Assembly (NCBI GenBank): GCA_009776675.1
Contig: WRNK01000022.1
Coordinates: forward strand, 870 to 11,133
DNA: 10,264 bases
Direction: 5' to 3'
Origin: Methanimicrococcus sp.
GTDB lineage: Archaea > Halobacteriota > Methanosarcinia > Methanosarcinales > Methanosarcinaceae
The notes under the pieces are model-generated. The model did not search any database and had not been told where the DNA came from. It saw only the letters and a program-made list of their open reading frames with translations. Below, one piece after another: positions 1 to 7,420 of this stretch; the stretch's first letter is position 1, and every line of letters starts with the position of its first letter. The position numbers and the translations under genes are program-made.

Positions 1-318
1 GCCTCCGGCGCCGAACATATGTTTAGCCATGCTTTAGACAGAATTGCCAAAAAGCCGGCGTTACATGGCGAGCAATGCGCTGTCGGCTCGATTATGATGA
101 TGTATTTACATGGCGGCGACTGGGAAAAAATCAGAAACGCATTGATTCGAATTGGTGCGCCGACGTCTGCTCAAGAAATGGGCATTTCCAATGATGAAAT
201 CATTGAAGCCCTTTTGCGCGCCCACACCATTCGCCCGGAAAGATATACAATTCTCGGCAGCGGTCTGACACCATCTGCTGCAGAAAAAATGGCTGTTGTA
301 ACAAAAGTGGTACAATAA
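1..318 (+). CDS. egsA: sn-glycerol-1-phosphate dehydrogenase, C-terminal part (5' end outside window)
   Basis: This enzyme reduces dihydroxyacetone phosphate with NAD(P)H to sn-glycerol-1-phosphate, the backbone of archaeal ether lipids, in the cytoplasm. The reading frame is open from base 1 (it begins A-S-G-A-E-H), so the first in-frame ATG at 19 is internal and the true start lies upstream. The 105 visible residues are the C-terminal third of a family of about 350 residues. The SGAEH motif (His codon at 16-18) and the HGEQ motif (His codon at 64-66) match the two histidines that bind the catalytic metal in the GldA/EgsA (iron-containing alcohol dehydrogenase-like) fold. The C-terminal helices contain the typical [11 protein letters not shown] and RPERYTIL stretches. 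The gene ends 61 bp before the UPF0179 gene on the same strand. I recall the same neighbours in Methanosarcina, but could not check this. The archaeal assignment of the window rests largely on this gene. Confidence 0.95.
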   Translation, partial: ASGAEHMFSHALDRIAKKPALHGEQCAVGSIMMMYLHGGDWEKIRNALIRIGAPTSAQEMGISNDEIIEALLRAHTIRPERYTILGSGLTPSAAEKMAVVTKVVQ

Positions 319-323
319 ATAAG

Positions 324-340
324 AGAAGAAATTTAAATAA
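324..340 (+). promoter_or_regulatory. possible archaeal BRE/TATA promoter for the UPF0179 gene
   Basis: A purine-rich stretch (agaagaaa) runs straight into TTTAAATAA (332-340), which looks like an archaeal BRE plus TATA box. Transcription would start about 25 bp further on, around 360-366, leaving a short leader before the ATG at 380. The region is A/T-rich throughout, so the match could be chance, and read-through from egsA is the alternative. Confidence 0.35.
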
Positions 341-379
341 TAAGAGATAGGATGAAATGAAGATAGGATTGAATAAAAT

Positions 380-820
380 ATGACAACAGTCGCTACAAAA
401 ATAACAGTTATTGGCACCCGCTTGGCAAAGCCCGGCGAAACATTCTTCTTTTTGGATGAAACAGAAGAGTGTAAAAAATGTAATATTCGAGGAACTTGCC
501 TGAATTTAGATTCCGGCAGAAAATATCGAATTGTTTCCATCCGAAGCAGCAATTTACTGACATGTGCGCTTCATGACGGCGGCGTCTTGGCCGTTGTTGT
601 TGAAAATGCCCCGATTGAAGCCTATATTGATGCAAAGAAAGCCGTTTCCGGTGTTAAAATCGTTTATGAGCCGATCAAACAAAAAGAAGAAACACAAGAC
701 CAAGAACTCTTTGCACCAAAAGGATTAACGAAAGGCGATAAATGTATCGTCAAAGAAGTCTTTGAAGGAATTGAAAGGGACGGAAAAACCTATAAAAGAG
801 TAAATTTAGTTTTAGATTAA
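380..820 (+). CDS. UPF0179 family protein with a degenerate second cysteine cluster
   Basis: A 146-residue protein of the archaeal family UPF0179, whose function is not known. The N-terminal half keeps the family pattern: ECKKC (Cys31, Cys34), Cys40 in GTCLNL, the SGRKYRI stretch, and TC-x2-HDGGV (Cys62, His65). These suggest a bound metal or Fe-S cluster. The C-terminal half keeps YEP (96-98), the PKGL turn (113-116) and KGDKC (Cys122). Between them, residues 101-112 are Gln/Glu-rich and contain no cysteine, where family members as I remember them carry several. No signal peptide or membrane segment is seen, so it should be cytosolic. The start at 380 has only a weak upstream AGGA (364-367, 12-base gap). 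It is followed after 25 bp by the DUF2150 gene and is probably co-transcribed with it. Confidence 0.85.
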   Translation: MTTVATKITVIGTRLAKPGETFFFLDETEECKKCNIRGTCLNLDSGRKYRIVSIRSSNLLTCALHDGGVLAVVVENAPIEAYIDAKKAVSGVKIVYEPIKQKEETQDQELFAPKGLTKGDKCIVKEVFEGIERDGKTYKRVNLVLD

Positions 821-834
821 CAAAAATTTTGTAT

Positions 835-841
835 AAGGTGA
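835..841 (+). promoter_or_regulatory. ribosome binding site of the DUF2150 gene
   Basis: AAGGTGA, complementary to the 3' end of methanogen 16S rRNA (AGGUGA core), lies 4 bases before the ATG at 846. It fixes that start and is one of the clearest Shine-Dalgarno sites in the window. Confidence 0.7.
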
Positions 842-845
842 GTGA

Positions 846-1469
846 ATGACGGAAAAAAAAGCATTGCCCTATTATGAGTTTTATTCAAAATCAAGATGGG
901 ATAATTGGATATCGCAAATTAAAACTTCCGGTTTTTCTCTTGAAGATGAAAAATCTGCTGAAAAGTGCACGGCCATTTTTGTAAACATGATGGATGATGT
1001 GATCTTAGCTTGTTTAAAAATTGCAGCACGTTTTGATAAAAAAGTAATGGATGAACAAGAAGCGCTTGAAGTGTTGGGAACAATTCAAGACATTGTTATG
1101 GAAGATGTTGCACCGATCTCGGAAGATATCGACATGATGATTTTTTCCATCCAGGACTCTTTAGCTTGTGCATTGGCCGCCTTTGAAAACTATTTCTATG
1201 ACGATTATGACAAAAACATCAAAATTAAAGACTTGATTGAAGAAGCCGGTGCTGCCGAAGAAGATGAAGAATTGGAAGCCGCCTTTGCGCTAATTGCAAC
1301 CGCTGGTGCTTTGGTGATTTCAGGCGAGCCCTTTGATGAAAAATACATGACGATTCTTCCGGAAGAAAGCCTCGCTGCCGAATGGTTGGACAGTATTGAT
1401 TCCATCGCAGCTGCCATGGTTGGAACCGACAGCTACAAAAACTTCGATGACGTCGATGATGAAGAATAA
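846..1469 (+). CDS. DUF2150 family protein
   Basis: A 207-residue, very acidic, largely helical protein that I assign to DUF2150, a family of unknown function found in methanogenic archaea. The signs are the N-terminal YY-x7-W-x2-WI motif (Tyr9, Tyr10, Trp18, Trp21) followed by a helical segment with NMMDDVILACLKI (about residues 47-59) and an EEAL-x3-I-x2-IV pattern. An acidic stretch, AAEEDEELEAA, lies near residues 136-146, and the C-terminus ends DDVDDEE. There are no membrane spans, no signal peptide and no recognisable catalytic motif. The strong ribosome site at 835-841 supports this start. It is the last gene of the egsA-side cluster. The T-rich tracts just after it suggest that transcription stops there. 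I cannot propose a molecular function. Confidence 0.8.
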   Translation: MTEKKALPYYEFYSKSRWDNWISQIKTSGFSLEDEKSAEKCTAIFVNMMDDVILACLKIAARFDKKVMDEQEALEVLGTIQDIVMEDVAPISEDIDMMIFSIQDSLACALAAFENYFYDDYDKNIKIKDLIEEAGAAEEDEELEAAFALIATAGALVISGEPFDEKYMTILPEESLAAEWLDSIDSIAAAMVGTDSYKNFDDVDDEE

Positions 1470-1492
1470 AACAATAACTTCCTTCACTCCCC

Positions 1493-1554
1493 TTTTTTGA
1501 AAAACGGCACTTCAATTCCTTTTTAATCATTTCAATCCCTTTTCATCTTTTTTT
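1493..1554 (+). terminator. cluster of T-tracts, likely archaeal terminator region after the DUF2150 gene
   Basis: Three oligo-T runs on the coding strand lie at 1493-1498 (6 T), 1520-1524 (5 T) and 1548-1554 (7 T), within 25-85 bases of the DUF2150 stop. Archaeal RNA polymerase terminates mainly at such U-rich stretches without needing a hairpin. Two of them sit in a loose 20-bp direct repeat (ttcaattcctttt at 1511-1523, ttcaatccctttt at 1531-1543). Confidence 0.5.
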
Positions 1555-1570
1555 CATAATCAGTCTCCAT

Positions 1571-1597
1571 AATTCATGTTTGATTCTATGAATTTTT
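1571..1597 (+). terminator. weak hairpin with T tail
   Basis: Perfect 7-bp arms aattcat (1571-1577) and atgaatt (1588-1594) enclose a 10-base loop, and the T-run reaches 1597. The stem is nearly all A/T and so weak. It may back up the preceding T-tracts, or be chance in AT-rich DNA. Confidence 0.25.
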
Positions 1598-1635
1598 AGT
1601 CTGAAACGAACCGTAAAAACAAAAAACGAGAAAAA

Positions 1636-1658
1636 TTTATTTAAATAAACCTTATATA
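1636..1658 (+). promoter_or_regulatory. candidate archaeal promoter of the helicase-nuclease gene
   Basis: Two TATA-like elements lie close together: TTTATTTAAATAA at 1636-1648, preceded by the purine-rich cgagaaaaa (BRE-like), and CTTATATA at 1651-1658. Transcription would begin near 1662-1684, giving a leader of 120-145 bases, which is not unusual for methanogens. I cannot tell which box is used, and the start site is not visible in the sequence. Confidence 0.4.
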
Positions 1659-1792
1659 GAATCATTTCTCTATTTCTTTATTCTAAAAATAAAAAGGTAT
1701 GATCGCTTCTTCACTAAGGCGGACAAAACTTTCAAAAATGCTTAAAAATGCGTATGCCACTGAAAAACGCAATTATTAGACACACATTCTTC

Positions 1793-1798
1793 GAAGGT
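1793..1798 (+). promoter_or_regulatory. ribosome binding site of the helicase-nuclease gene
   Basis: GAAGGT lies 7 bases before the ATG at 1806. The DUF4011 motif begins only about 9 residues into the protein, so this ATG is very likely the real start. Confidence 0.5.
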
Positions 1799-1805
1799 AC
1801 TATTC

Positions 1806-4800
1806 ATGGTTGACGTTAAACAGGAACTTGAATTATTGAGACAGAAATTATTGGACCTGTCATTGAATAACAATCTTTTAAATTATTCACCCGCCAAAAA
1901 AAGAACAGTAGAAATTAAAAATGAAAATATCTCTGAAATTTACAATATTTTGGTGATTCAAGAAAAAGCAATGCAGTTTAAAGCTGATCCGAATGCTGTC
2001 AGCACAAAAACAAAAAACGCTACAGATGCCAATGATGATGAAGATGATGCCGGTTTTTTAAAAAGTCTTTTGAAGAAGAAAGAAGGAAAAGACTGCGCTG
2101 TTGTGGCTCTTGAAACACCGTATTCTGCAAATGAATTGGAAGGACGTCTTTTTTATGCCAACAACCATGCCATTTCAATTTTTGAAGAACAGGGATATCC
2201 GATTCTTTATTTGGCTGTCGGTTTTTTGAAATGGACGGACGGCTCCAAGAAATATTTTAAAGCACCGCTTCTTTTAATTCCGGTTGAATTCAAGCGTGTC
2301 GGTCCGAAAAGAAAATTTACAGTTCAGTGGACGGGCGACGATATTTTTGCTTCCATTACACTCAAAGCCAAATTGTTGGAATTTAATTTGGAACTTCCCG
2401 AATTTGTCGGTGCAGAGGATAAGAATGCTGTGGAATTCTATTTCACGGCTGTTGAAGAATTGATTTCCGATAAAAAAGATTGGAAAATCGTTCGCGAAGC
2501 AAATGTTGACTTTTATAACTTTAAAAAATTCGTCATGTATAAGGATTTGGACCCGAAAATCTGGCCGGAAGGCGCCGGTCCTGAAACGCATCCTCTGATT
2601 AACCAAGTCTTTAATCCGCATCAAGAAAACTATGACGGCGGCTTTTTGGAAAACGATGTGGATCTCAAATTAAACACCGAAGAAATTTACCACATTGTCA
2701 ATGCCGATTCATCTCAAATTGCTGTTATTGAAGACGTCAAAGCCGGTCAAAGCCTTGTTGTTGAAGGTCCCCCGGGAACCGGTAAATCCCAAACCATTAC
2801 CAATCTCATCGCCGAACTTTTGATGATGGGAAAAAGTGTCTTGTTTGTCAGTGAAAAAATGGCTGCGCTTCAAGTTGTGAAAAAAAGATTGGATCATATC
2901 GGTCTTGGTGACCTTTGTTTAGAAATTCACAGCCATAAAGCCCAGAAAAAAGCTGTTTTAGATGAACTTGAAAGGACATTAAAACGTCAGCCGCCGCTTG
3001 AGAAAAATTATGCTCAAGATTTGGCAGAACTTGAAAATCTCAAATATGAATTAAATGAATATGCTAAAATTCTGAGCCAAAAAATCGGCCCGATCGGACA
3101 TTCTGTTTACGATATCTATGGTATTCGAGAAGATGTGAATCATTATTTCATGATGCACAAAAGAAAAATGACGCATGTTGACTTTAAGAATTCGGAGAAA
3201 TGGAGCCGAAAACAATGGACAGAAGCCGTTTCAATTCTTGAAAAAATGGCGGATGCACTTCCGGGAGTCGGCGGTGTTAAAGAAAATCCATGGAAGGACA
3301 CCAATCTCGGAATTATTTTGCCGCCGGACCTGCAAGATATTGAGAACTTATTAAGCGATGTCTTTTCCCATGCTCAAAAAATCAGTGATAGTGTCGATAT
3401 CATTCTTGCCGAAACCGAACTAAAAGAACCTGCGTCTATGAATGAGCTGGATACTTTCGTTAAAGATGCTTTGGTTTTAGCAGGCATTCCAAAAATTGAT
3501 CGCTTCGTTTTGAAAAATCAAAGCATTAAAGAAAGAAATCTTCAAAAAGAGTTTATCGCCAAAGTCAAAAGATTTGTCGAACTCAGAGAGCAAGTCGAAG
3601 AAACCTTTACACCGCAAATTTTTGATGAAGACGTTGACGCTTATTTGAAAATGGCCGGCAACTTCTTTAAATTCATGAACCAGAGTTTTAAAACCGCCAA
3701 AGAGCGTATTTTAGAATTGTATATTAAAAGAACCGACAAGAGCAACTCTCAAATCAAAAAAGACTTGCTGAAAGTTCGGGAAATGAAAGATTTAATGCGC
3801 GAATTTGAAAATTCAAAACAAAAAATTGTTTCTCTTTTTGGCTCCTCTTGGGAATCCGGATTAAAAGATGCCGCTGTTTTAGAAGATTTCTTTAATCAAG
3901 TCATTGCCTTTGGAATACTTTTAGATGACGGAAAAGTGACCGACAAAACATATGACTGTATTGAAAAAGGAATTGACAGCAACAAGTTATCTGCGGCTGC
4001 CATTGAAATTAAATCCGAAAAAGAGGGACTGGAAAATGCCATTTTAAAGGCAGTCGTTCGTATCGGCACCGACCCGAAGATTTTCTTTAATGAAAAATGT
4101 ATTCGGGAAATTAAGACCGAAAAGCCGGCTGCTGAAAAGAAAACAGTAAAGGCAGAAAAAACGGAAGCTGAAAAGAACGCTGAAAAGAAAATAGGGACTG
4201 AAAAGAACATCGAAAAGACAGAAAATTTGGTTGCTGAAAAGAATGATGAACTTATCCGTTCTGTGGAGGCGCCGCCGGATGTTGAGGTTGTTGAACCGGA
4301 GGATCTTGAAGAGCCGATCGCTCCCGTTGAAAAGAAAGATTATGAATTTATCAGCCATGAAAATGTTTACAGAAACACACTTTCTGCAAAAGAGCTCAAA
4401 CAGCGTTTCCAAATTTGGACAAAAGAACTTCCAAACCTTGTTTTATGGAGCCAACTTTTAATTTATCGAGACCAGTGTTTAGAAACTGTCGCAGCGCCAA
4501 TGATTCCTTATATTAATGAAAATGAAATTTTGCCGGAAGACTTAATCCAAACGTTTAAAGGAAACTATGCCGATGATGTTTTGCGTACCGAGTTTAACAA
4601 GAAACGTGTCCTTTCGACATTTATTAAAGAAGTCCATGAAAATAAGATCCAAAAGTTTTCAGACTTGGACGACAAAGTTATTCTTAAAAACAGAGAACGT
4701 GTCAATATTGAAATTTATAAGCGTATGCCTCAGATTTATGTGGGCGCCTCAAGAGAATCCGAAGCCGGTATTTTGTTAAACGAATTCAACAAAAAGAAAG

Positions 4801-7394
4801 CGCATATGCCGATTCGGCGTCTCATGTCCAATGCCGGCGGATTGATTCAAAAAATTAAGCCGTGCTTTATGATGAGTTCACTTTCGATTGCTCAATATTT
4901 GGAACCCAAAAAGACATCTTTTGATGTTGTCATATTTGATGAAGCCAGTCAAGTCCGACCGGAAGATGCGCTTGGCGCTCTTTTAAGAGGACATCAGGTT
5001 GTTGTGATGGGCGACTCAAAACAATTGCCACCGACAACTTTCTTTGAAACGCTGTTAGCTGATGATGAGGAATACAATGAAGAGGCTTCATATTATACCG
5101 ATGTTGAAAGCGTTTTAAACATTTGCAAACGCAGTTTCCCCTACAAGACACTTCGCTGGCACTATAGAAGCCGCCACGAATCCTTGATTGCTGTTTCAAA
5201 CAACGAATTTTACGGCAACCATTTGTATGTTTATCCGTCTCCGTATCATGAAGACAAAAATATGGGCCTTCAATTCAGGCATTTGAAAGGGACCGATTAT
5301 GACCGCGGAAAGACCGGTGTCAACAAAGAAGAATCACGCATTGTGGCTCAAGAAGTGATGAAGCACTTCATTAATTTCCCTGACAAAACACTTATGGTCG
5401 GAACATTTAACGTCAAACAGCAAGAATCCATTCAAAAAGAAATTGAAATTCTGGTTAAAAGTAATTCGGGTTTTGAGAAGTATTTCACAAATGAAAAGGG
5501 CGAAAACTTTGTTGTCAAAAATATTGAAACCATCCAAGGCGATGAAAGAGATGTTATTTTCATCAGTGTCGGTTTCGGATTTGATCAAAACGACCGTTTA
5601 TCCAAAAATTTTGGTCCTCTCAATCGTGAAGGCGGAGAACGCCGTTTGAATGTGCTATTTACCCGCGCTCGTGAAAAATGTGTTATTTTTTCAAACTTTA
5701 GAGCTGCCGATTTGACCTTGGCGGATGATGATCCTGCCGGCCTTCATATCTTAAAAGCATTTTTGGAATATGCCGAGTCAAAGGAATTTGTCTCCAAAAT
5801 GAAAGAGTATGATCCGGACGAAGTGGCATTTGATGAATCGGTTGCCAAATTCTTAAAAGAAAACGGCTATACCGTTCACCAAAAAATCGGATGTGCCGGC
5901 TACAAAATGGATATCGCAGTTGTTAATGAAAAAGTACCCGGACATTACATCATCGGTATTGAATGCGATGGACCGCAATATTTCAGCTCCCGCGTTGCCC
6001 GCGACCGTGACCGTTTAAAACATAATGTTCTGGCCGGACTTGGCTGGAACTTGTACCGTGTTTGGGCAACGGATTGGTATTTAAATCCGCAAAAATGTAA
6101 AAAGGCGTTATTAGATGCCGTATCCGATGCAAAGAAAAAAGCCGCTGAAATGAAAATTCCTGCCGAAAAACAAGAAGATGAGAAAGAGATTTCAGACGCC
6201 GAAAGGAACGAAAAAGACATTGAAAAAATGTTAAAGTTCATTAAGGAACGGGAAACGGAACTGGAAAAGAAGAAATCTGAAAAACTGCTGACTCCGGAAG
6301 AAAAGCCGCCGATTCAAGAAGAAAAGCCGAAAAAATCCAAAAAAGCACCGGCAAAAGCTGTTTTGGAAAAAGAAAAAGATGTTGAAAAAGAAAAGGATAT
6401 TGAAGACGAAAAAGACATTGAAGACGAAAGAGATGCTGAAGACGAAAAAGACATTGAAGACGAAAAAGACATTGAAGACGAAAAAGACATTGAAGACGAA
6501 AAAGACATTGAAGATGAAAGAGATGCTGAAGACGAAAAAGACGCTGAGGATGAAAAAGATGATAAAAAATCTGTCAAAAAAGAGCCTCGAAAGCCGAGAA
6601 CCTCGAAAGTGAATAAAGAGACTTCGGCGCCAATAATTGATAAAAAGGGAGAGGGGCATTCAAAGGATTCCGATGACGAAAAGACGAATTCAAAGAATTT
6701 TGCGGCAGACAGCAAGCATGGCAGACATACTGATGTTGAAAATGATATGTATATGGATGATGATGAAGAAGACATCTTCTCAGATATCAAAAAAATGCCG
6801 GAAGACATCACAATTGAGCAATTGTTTGATGTGGCGGAATTGATTCAAAACGGTGTCCCGAATTATAAGCCGTATGATAAAATCGACCTGCCGTCAACAG
6901 AAAACTTGCTTGAAATCTCGCGCCATAAAATGGAGCATGAAATTGTTGAAATTGTCAGTCAGGAAGGTCCGATCCATAAAGAGCAACTGATTTTGAAAAT
7001 CAAAGATCACTGTGATGTGAAACGCTTGACAAAATCCATGCGTGATATGATTATTCGGGAAATTTCATCTGCTGAAAAATCCAATTACATCCGTGTGCGC
7101 GGCAATTACTTATGGCCGACCAAAATTAAAAAACCGATTGTCCGAACAAGAAATGAGGATTTGCTAAATATCCAATGGATTTGCGATGAAGAAATTCTTC
7201 AAGCCGCTGTCTATGTTTTAAAGACGCAGTATTCAACCCCGCAAGATCAGCTCATCAAACGTATTTCTCAAATATTCGGATTTAAGATTTTACGCGCGCC
7301 GGTCAAAGAGGTCATTGACCATGTCATTCAAAATGCTGTCGAAGATGGAAAACTTGTCACGCTTCCAAACGGCAAAATTTACTTGGATGAATAA
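1806..7394 (+). CDS. DUF4011 / SF1 helicase / MTES_1575 nuclease / DUF3320 giant protein, putative defence helicase-nuclease
   Basis: A 1862-residue cytosolic protein, predicted ATP-driven nucleic-acid motor plus nuclease. Domains in order: DUF4011 (about 9-200; LLDLSL near 15-20 and LYLAVGFLKW); SF1 Upf1/DNA2-like helicase with Walker A GPPGTGKS (321-328, Lys327), Walker B DEAS (1045-1048), GDSKQLPPT (1069-1077), WHYRSR (1118-1123), QGDERD (1244-1249) and RRLNVLFTRAR (1279-1289). A long helical insertion between the first two motifs includes a Lys/Glu-rich linker (about 769-843). The MTES_1575/Vsr-like nuclease follows (about 1334-1438; Asp1369, GIECDG with Glu1386 and Asp1388, ARDRDRL, LGWNLYRVWATDW). 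It carries Phe at 1393, where I remember relatives having His. Then come a charged linker with a tandem repeat (1526-1585) and DUF3320 with winged-helix segments (about 1703-1862). The frame is intact and all core helicase motifs are present. A defence role is inferred from domain content; a repair role is the alternative. Confidence 0.9.
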   Translation: MVDVKQELELLRQKLLDLSLNNNLLNYSPAKKRTVEIKNENISEIYNILVIQEKAMQFKADPNAVSTKTKNATDANDDEDDAGFLKSLLKKKEGKDCAVVALETPYSANELEGRLFYANNHAISIFEEQGYPILYLAVGFLKWTDGSKKYFKAPLLLIPVEFKRVGPKRKFTVQWTGDDIFASITLKAKLLEFNLELPEFVGAEDKNAVEFYFTAVEELISDKKDWKIVREANVDFYNFKKFVMYKDLDPKIWPEGAGPETHPLINQVFNPHQENYDGGFLENDVDLKLNTEEIYHIVNADSSQIAVIEDVKAGQSLVVEGPPGTGKSQTITNLIAELLMMGKSVLFVSEKMAALQVVKKRLDHIGLGDLCLEIHSHKAQKKAVLDELERTLKRQPPLEKNYAQDLAELENLKYELNEYAKILSQKIGPIGHSVYDIYGIREDVNHYFMMHKRKMTHVDFKNSEKWSRKQWTEAVSILEKMADALPGVGGVKENPWKDTNLGIILPPDLQDIENLLSDVFSHAQKISDSVDIILAETELKEPASMNELDTFVKDALVLAGIPKIDRFVLKNQSIKERNLQKEFIAKVKRFVELREQVEETFTPQIFDEDVDAYLKMAGNFFKFMNQSFKTAKERILELYIKRTDKSNSQIKKDLLKVREMKDLMREFENSKQKIVSLFGSSWESGLKDAAVLEDFFNQVIAFGILLDDGKVTDKTYDCIEKGIDSNKLSAAAIEIKSEKEGLENAILKAVVRIGTDPKIFFNEKCIREIKTEKPAAEKKTVKAEKTEAEKNAEKKIGTEKNIEKTENLVAEKNDELIRSVEAPPDVEVVEPEDLEEPIAPVEKKDYEFISHENVYRNTLSAKELKQRFQIWTKELPNLVLWSQLLIYRDQCLETVAAPMIPYINENEILPEDLIQTFKGNYADDVLRTEFNKKRVLSTFIKEVHENKIQKFSDLDDKVILKNRERVNIEIYKRMPQIYVGASRESEAGILLNEFNKKKAHMPIRRLMSNAGGLIQKIKPCFMMSSLSIAQYLEPKKTSFDVVIFDEASQVRPEDALGALLRGHQVVVMGDSKQLPPTTFFETLLADDEEYNEEASYYTDVESVLNICKRSFPYKTLRWHYRSRHESLIAVSNNEFYGNHLYVYPSPYHEDKNMGLQFRHLKGTDYDRGKTGVNKEESRIVAQEVMKHFINFPDKTLMVGTFNVKQQESIQKEIEILVKSNSGFEKYFTNEKGENFVVKNIETIQGDERDVIFISVGFGFDQNDRLSKNFGPLNREGGERRLNVLFTRAREKCVIFSNFRAADLTLADDDPAGLHILKAFLEYAESKEFVSKMKEYDPDEVAFDESVAKFLKENGYTVHQKIGCAGYKMDIAVVNEKVPGHYIIGIECDGPQYFSSRVARDRDRLKHNVLAGLGWNLYRVWATDWYLNPQKCKKALLDAVSDAKKKAAEMKIPAEKQEDEKEISDAERNEKDIEKMLKFIKERETELEKKKSEKLLTPEEKPPIQEEKPKKSKKAPAKAVLEKEKDVEKEKDIEDEKDIEDERDAEDEKDIEDEKDIEDEKDIEDEKDIEDERDAEDEKDAEDEKDDKKSVKKEPRKPRTSKVNKETSAPIIDKKGEGHSKDSDDEKTNSKNFAADSKHGRHTDVENDMYMDDDEEDIFSDIKKMPEDITIEQLFDVAELIQNGVPNYKPYDKIDLPSTENLLEISRHKMEHEIVEIVSQEGPIHKEQLILKIKDHCDVKRLTKSMRDMIIREISSAEKSNYIRVRGNYLWPTKIKKPIVRTRNEDLLNIQWICDEEILQAAVYVLKTQYSTPQDQLIKRISQIFGFKILRAPVKEVIDHVIQNAVEDGKLVTLPNGKIYLDE
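4131..4243 (+). repeat. scattered 11-bp repeat encoding a Lys/Glu linker inside the helicase
   Basis: The 11-mer gctgaaaagaa occurs at 4131-4141, 4167-4177, 4179-4189 and 4233-4243, with a one-base variant (actgaaaagaa) at 4197-4207. All copies are in the same codon phase and read Ala/Thr-Glu-Lys-Lys/Asn. They make a charged, probably disordered or single-helix hinge at about residues 776-813, followed by an acidic Pro-rich stretch. The spacing is irregular, so this is a degenerate rather than a clean tandem array. Confidence 0.7.
6381..6560 (+). repeat. 18-bp in-frame minisatellite, ten units, acidic/basic linker
   Basis: Ten head-to-tail units of 18 bp, consensus attgaagacgaaaaagac, encode the hexapeptide IEDEKD (residues 1526-1585 of the helicase-nuclease). 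Four units are identical to the consensus (starts 6399, 6453, 6471, 6489). The first (6381) and last (6543) are diverged. Variants with agagat ends (6417, 6507) and with gct for att (6435, 6525) occur in the same order twice. As a result, the 54-bp blocks 6399-6452 and 6489-6542 differ by one base, which suggests block duplication. Because the unit is six codons, unit gain or loss keeps the frame and only changes linker length between nuclease and DUF3320. Confidence 0.95.
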
Positions 7395-7420
7395 TCAAGA
7401 AACATAAAAAGAGAAAAGGA

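Larger units (their letters stand above)
1470..1805. other. 336-bp AT-rich intergenic region separating two transcription units
   Basis: No convincing ORF or RNA gene is visible. The left third is pyrimidine-rich on the + strand (terminator-like). The middle has a 7-bp inverted repeat and a 9-bp inverted pair, tgattctat at 1581-1589 and atagaatca at 1656-1664. The right half holds TATA-like elements and an untranslated leader of roughly 120 bases before the helicase ATG. An aaaaatgc direct repeat near 1734-1752 was noted but has no clear meaning. Confidence 0.6.

Noticed and set aside
19..21. ATG at 19 as start of a small 99-residue protein
   Set aside because: The frame is open upstream and begins with SGAEH, a conserved metal-site motif of glycerol-1-phosphate dehydrogenase; the gene is cut by the window edge.
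106..552. 148-residue - strand open frame crossing egsA and UPF0179
   Set aside because: It overlaps two recognised genes, has an odd composition, and shows no family motif.
820..832. Near-palindrome acaaaaattttgt between the UPF0179 and DUF2150 genes
   Set aside because: It is short, all A/T in the core, and placed where AT-rich spacer sequence makes such matches common; no evidence for an operator or terminator.
1581..1664. 9-bp inverted pair tgattctat / atagaatca in the long intergenic region, considered as an operator or RNA structure
   Set aside because: The arms are 66 bases apart and A/T-rich, and there is no supporting structure between them; chance is likely.
6381..6560. Tandem 18-bp array considered as a CRISPR or regulatory repeat
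   Set aside because: There are no spacers, the units are contiguous and in codon phase, and the array lies inside a coding frame, so it is a coding minisatellite.
6231..6811. Long open frames on the - strand and in another + frame across the repeat region (Phe/Ser-rich or Lys/Thr-rich proteins)
   Set aside because: The 18-bp repeat is a multiple of three without stops in several frames, so it creates long shadow frames. Their composition is repetitive, they lack domains, and the + strand helicase frame is clearly the real one.
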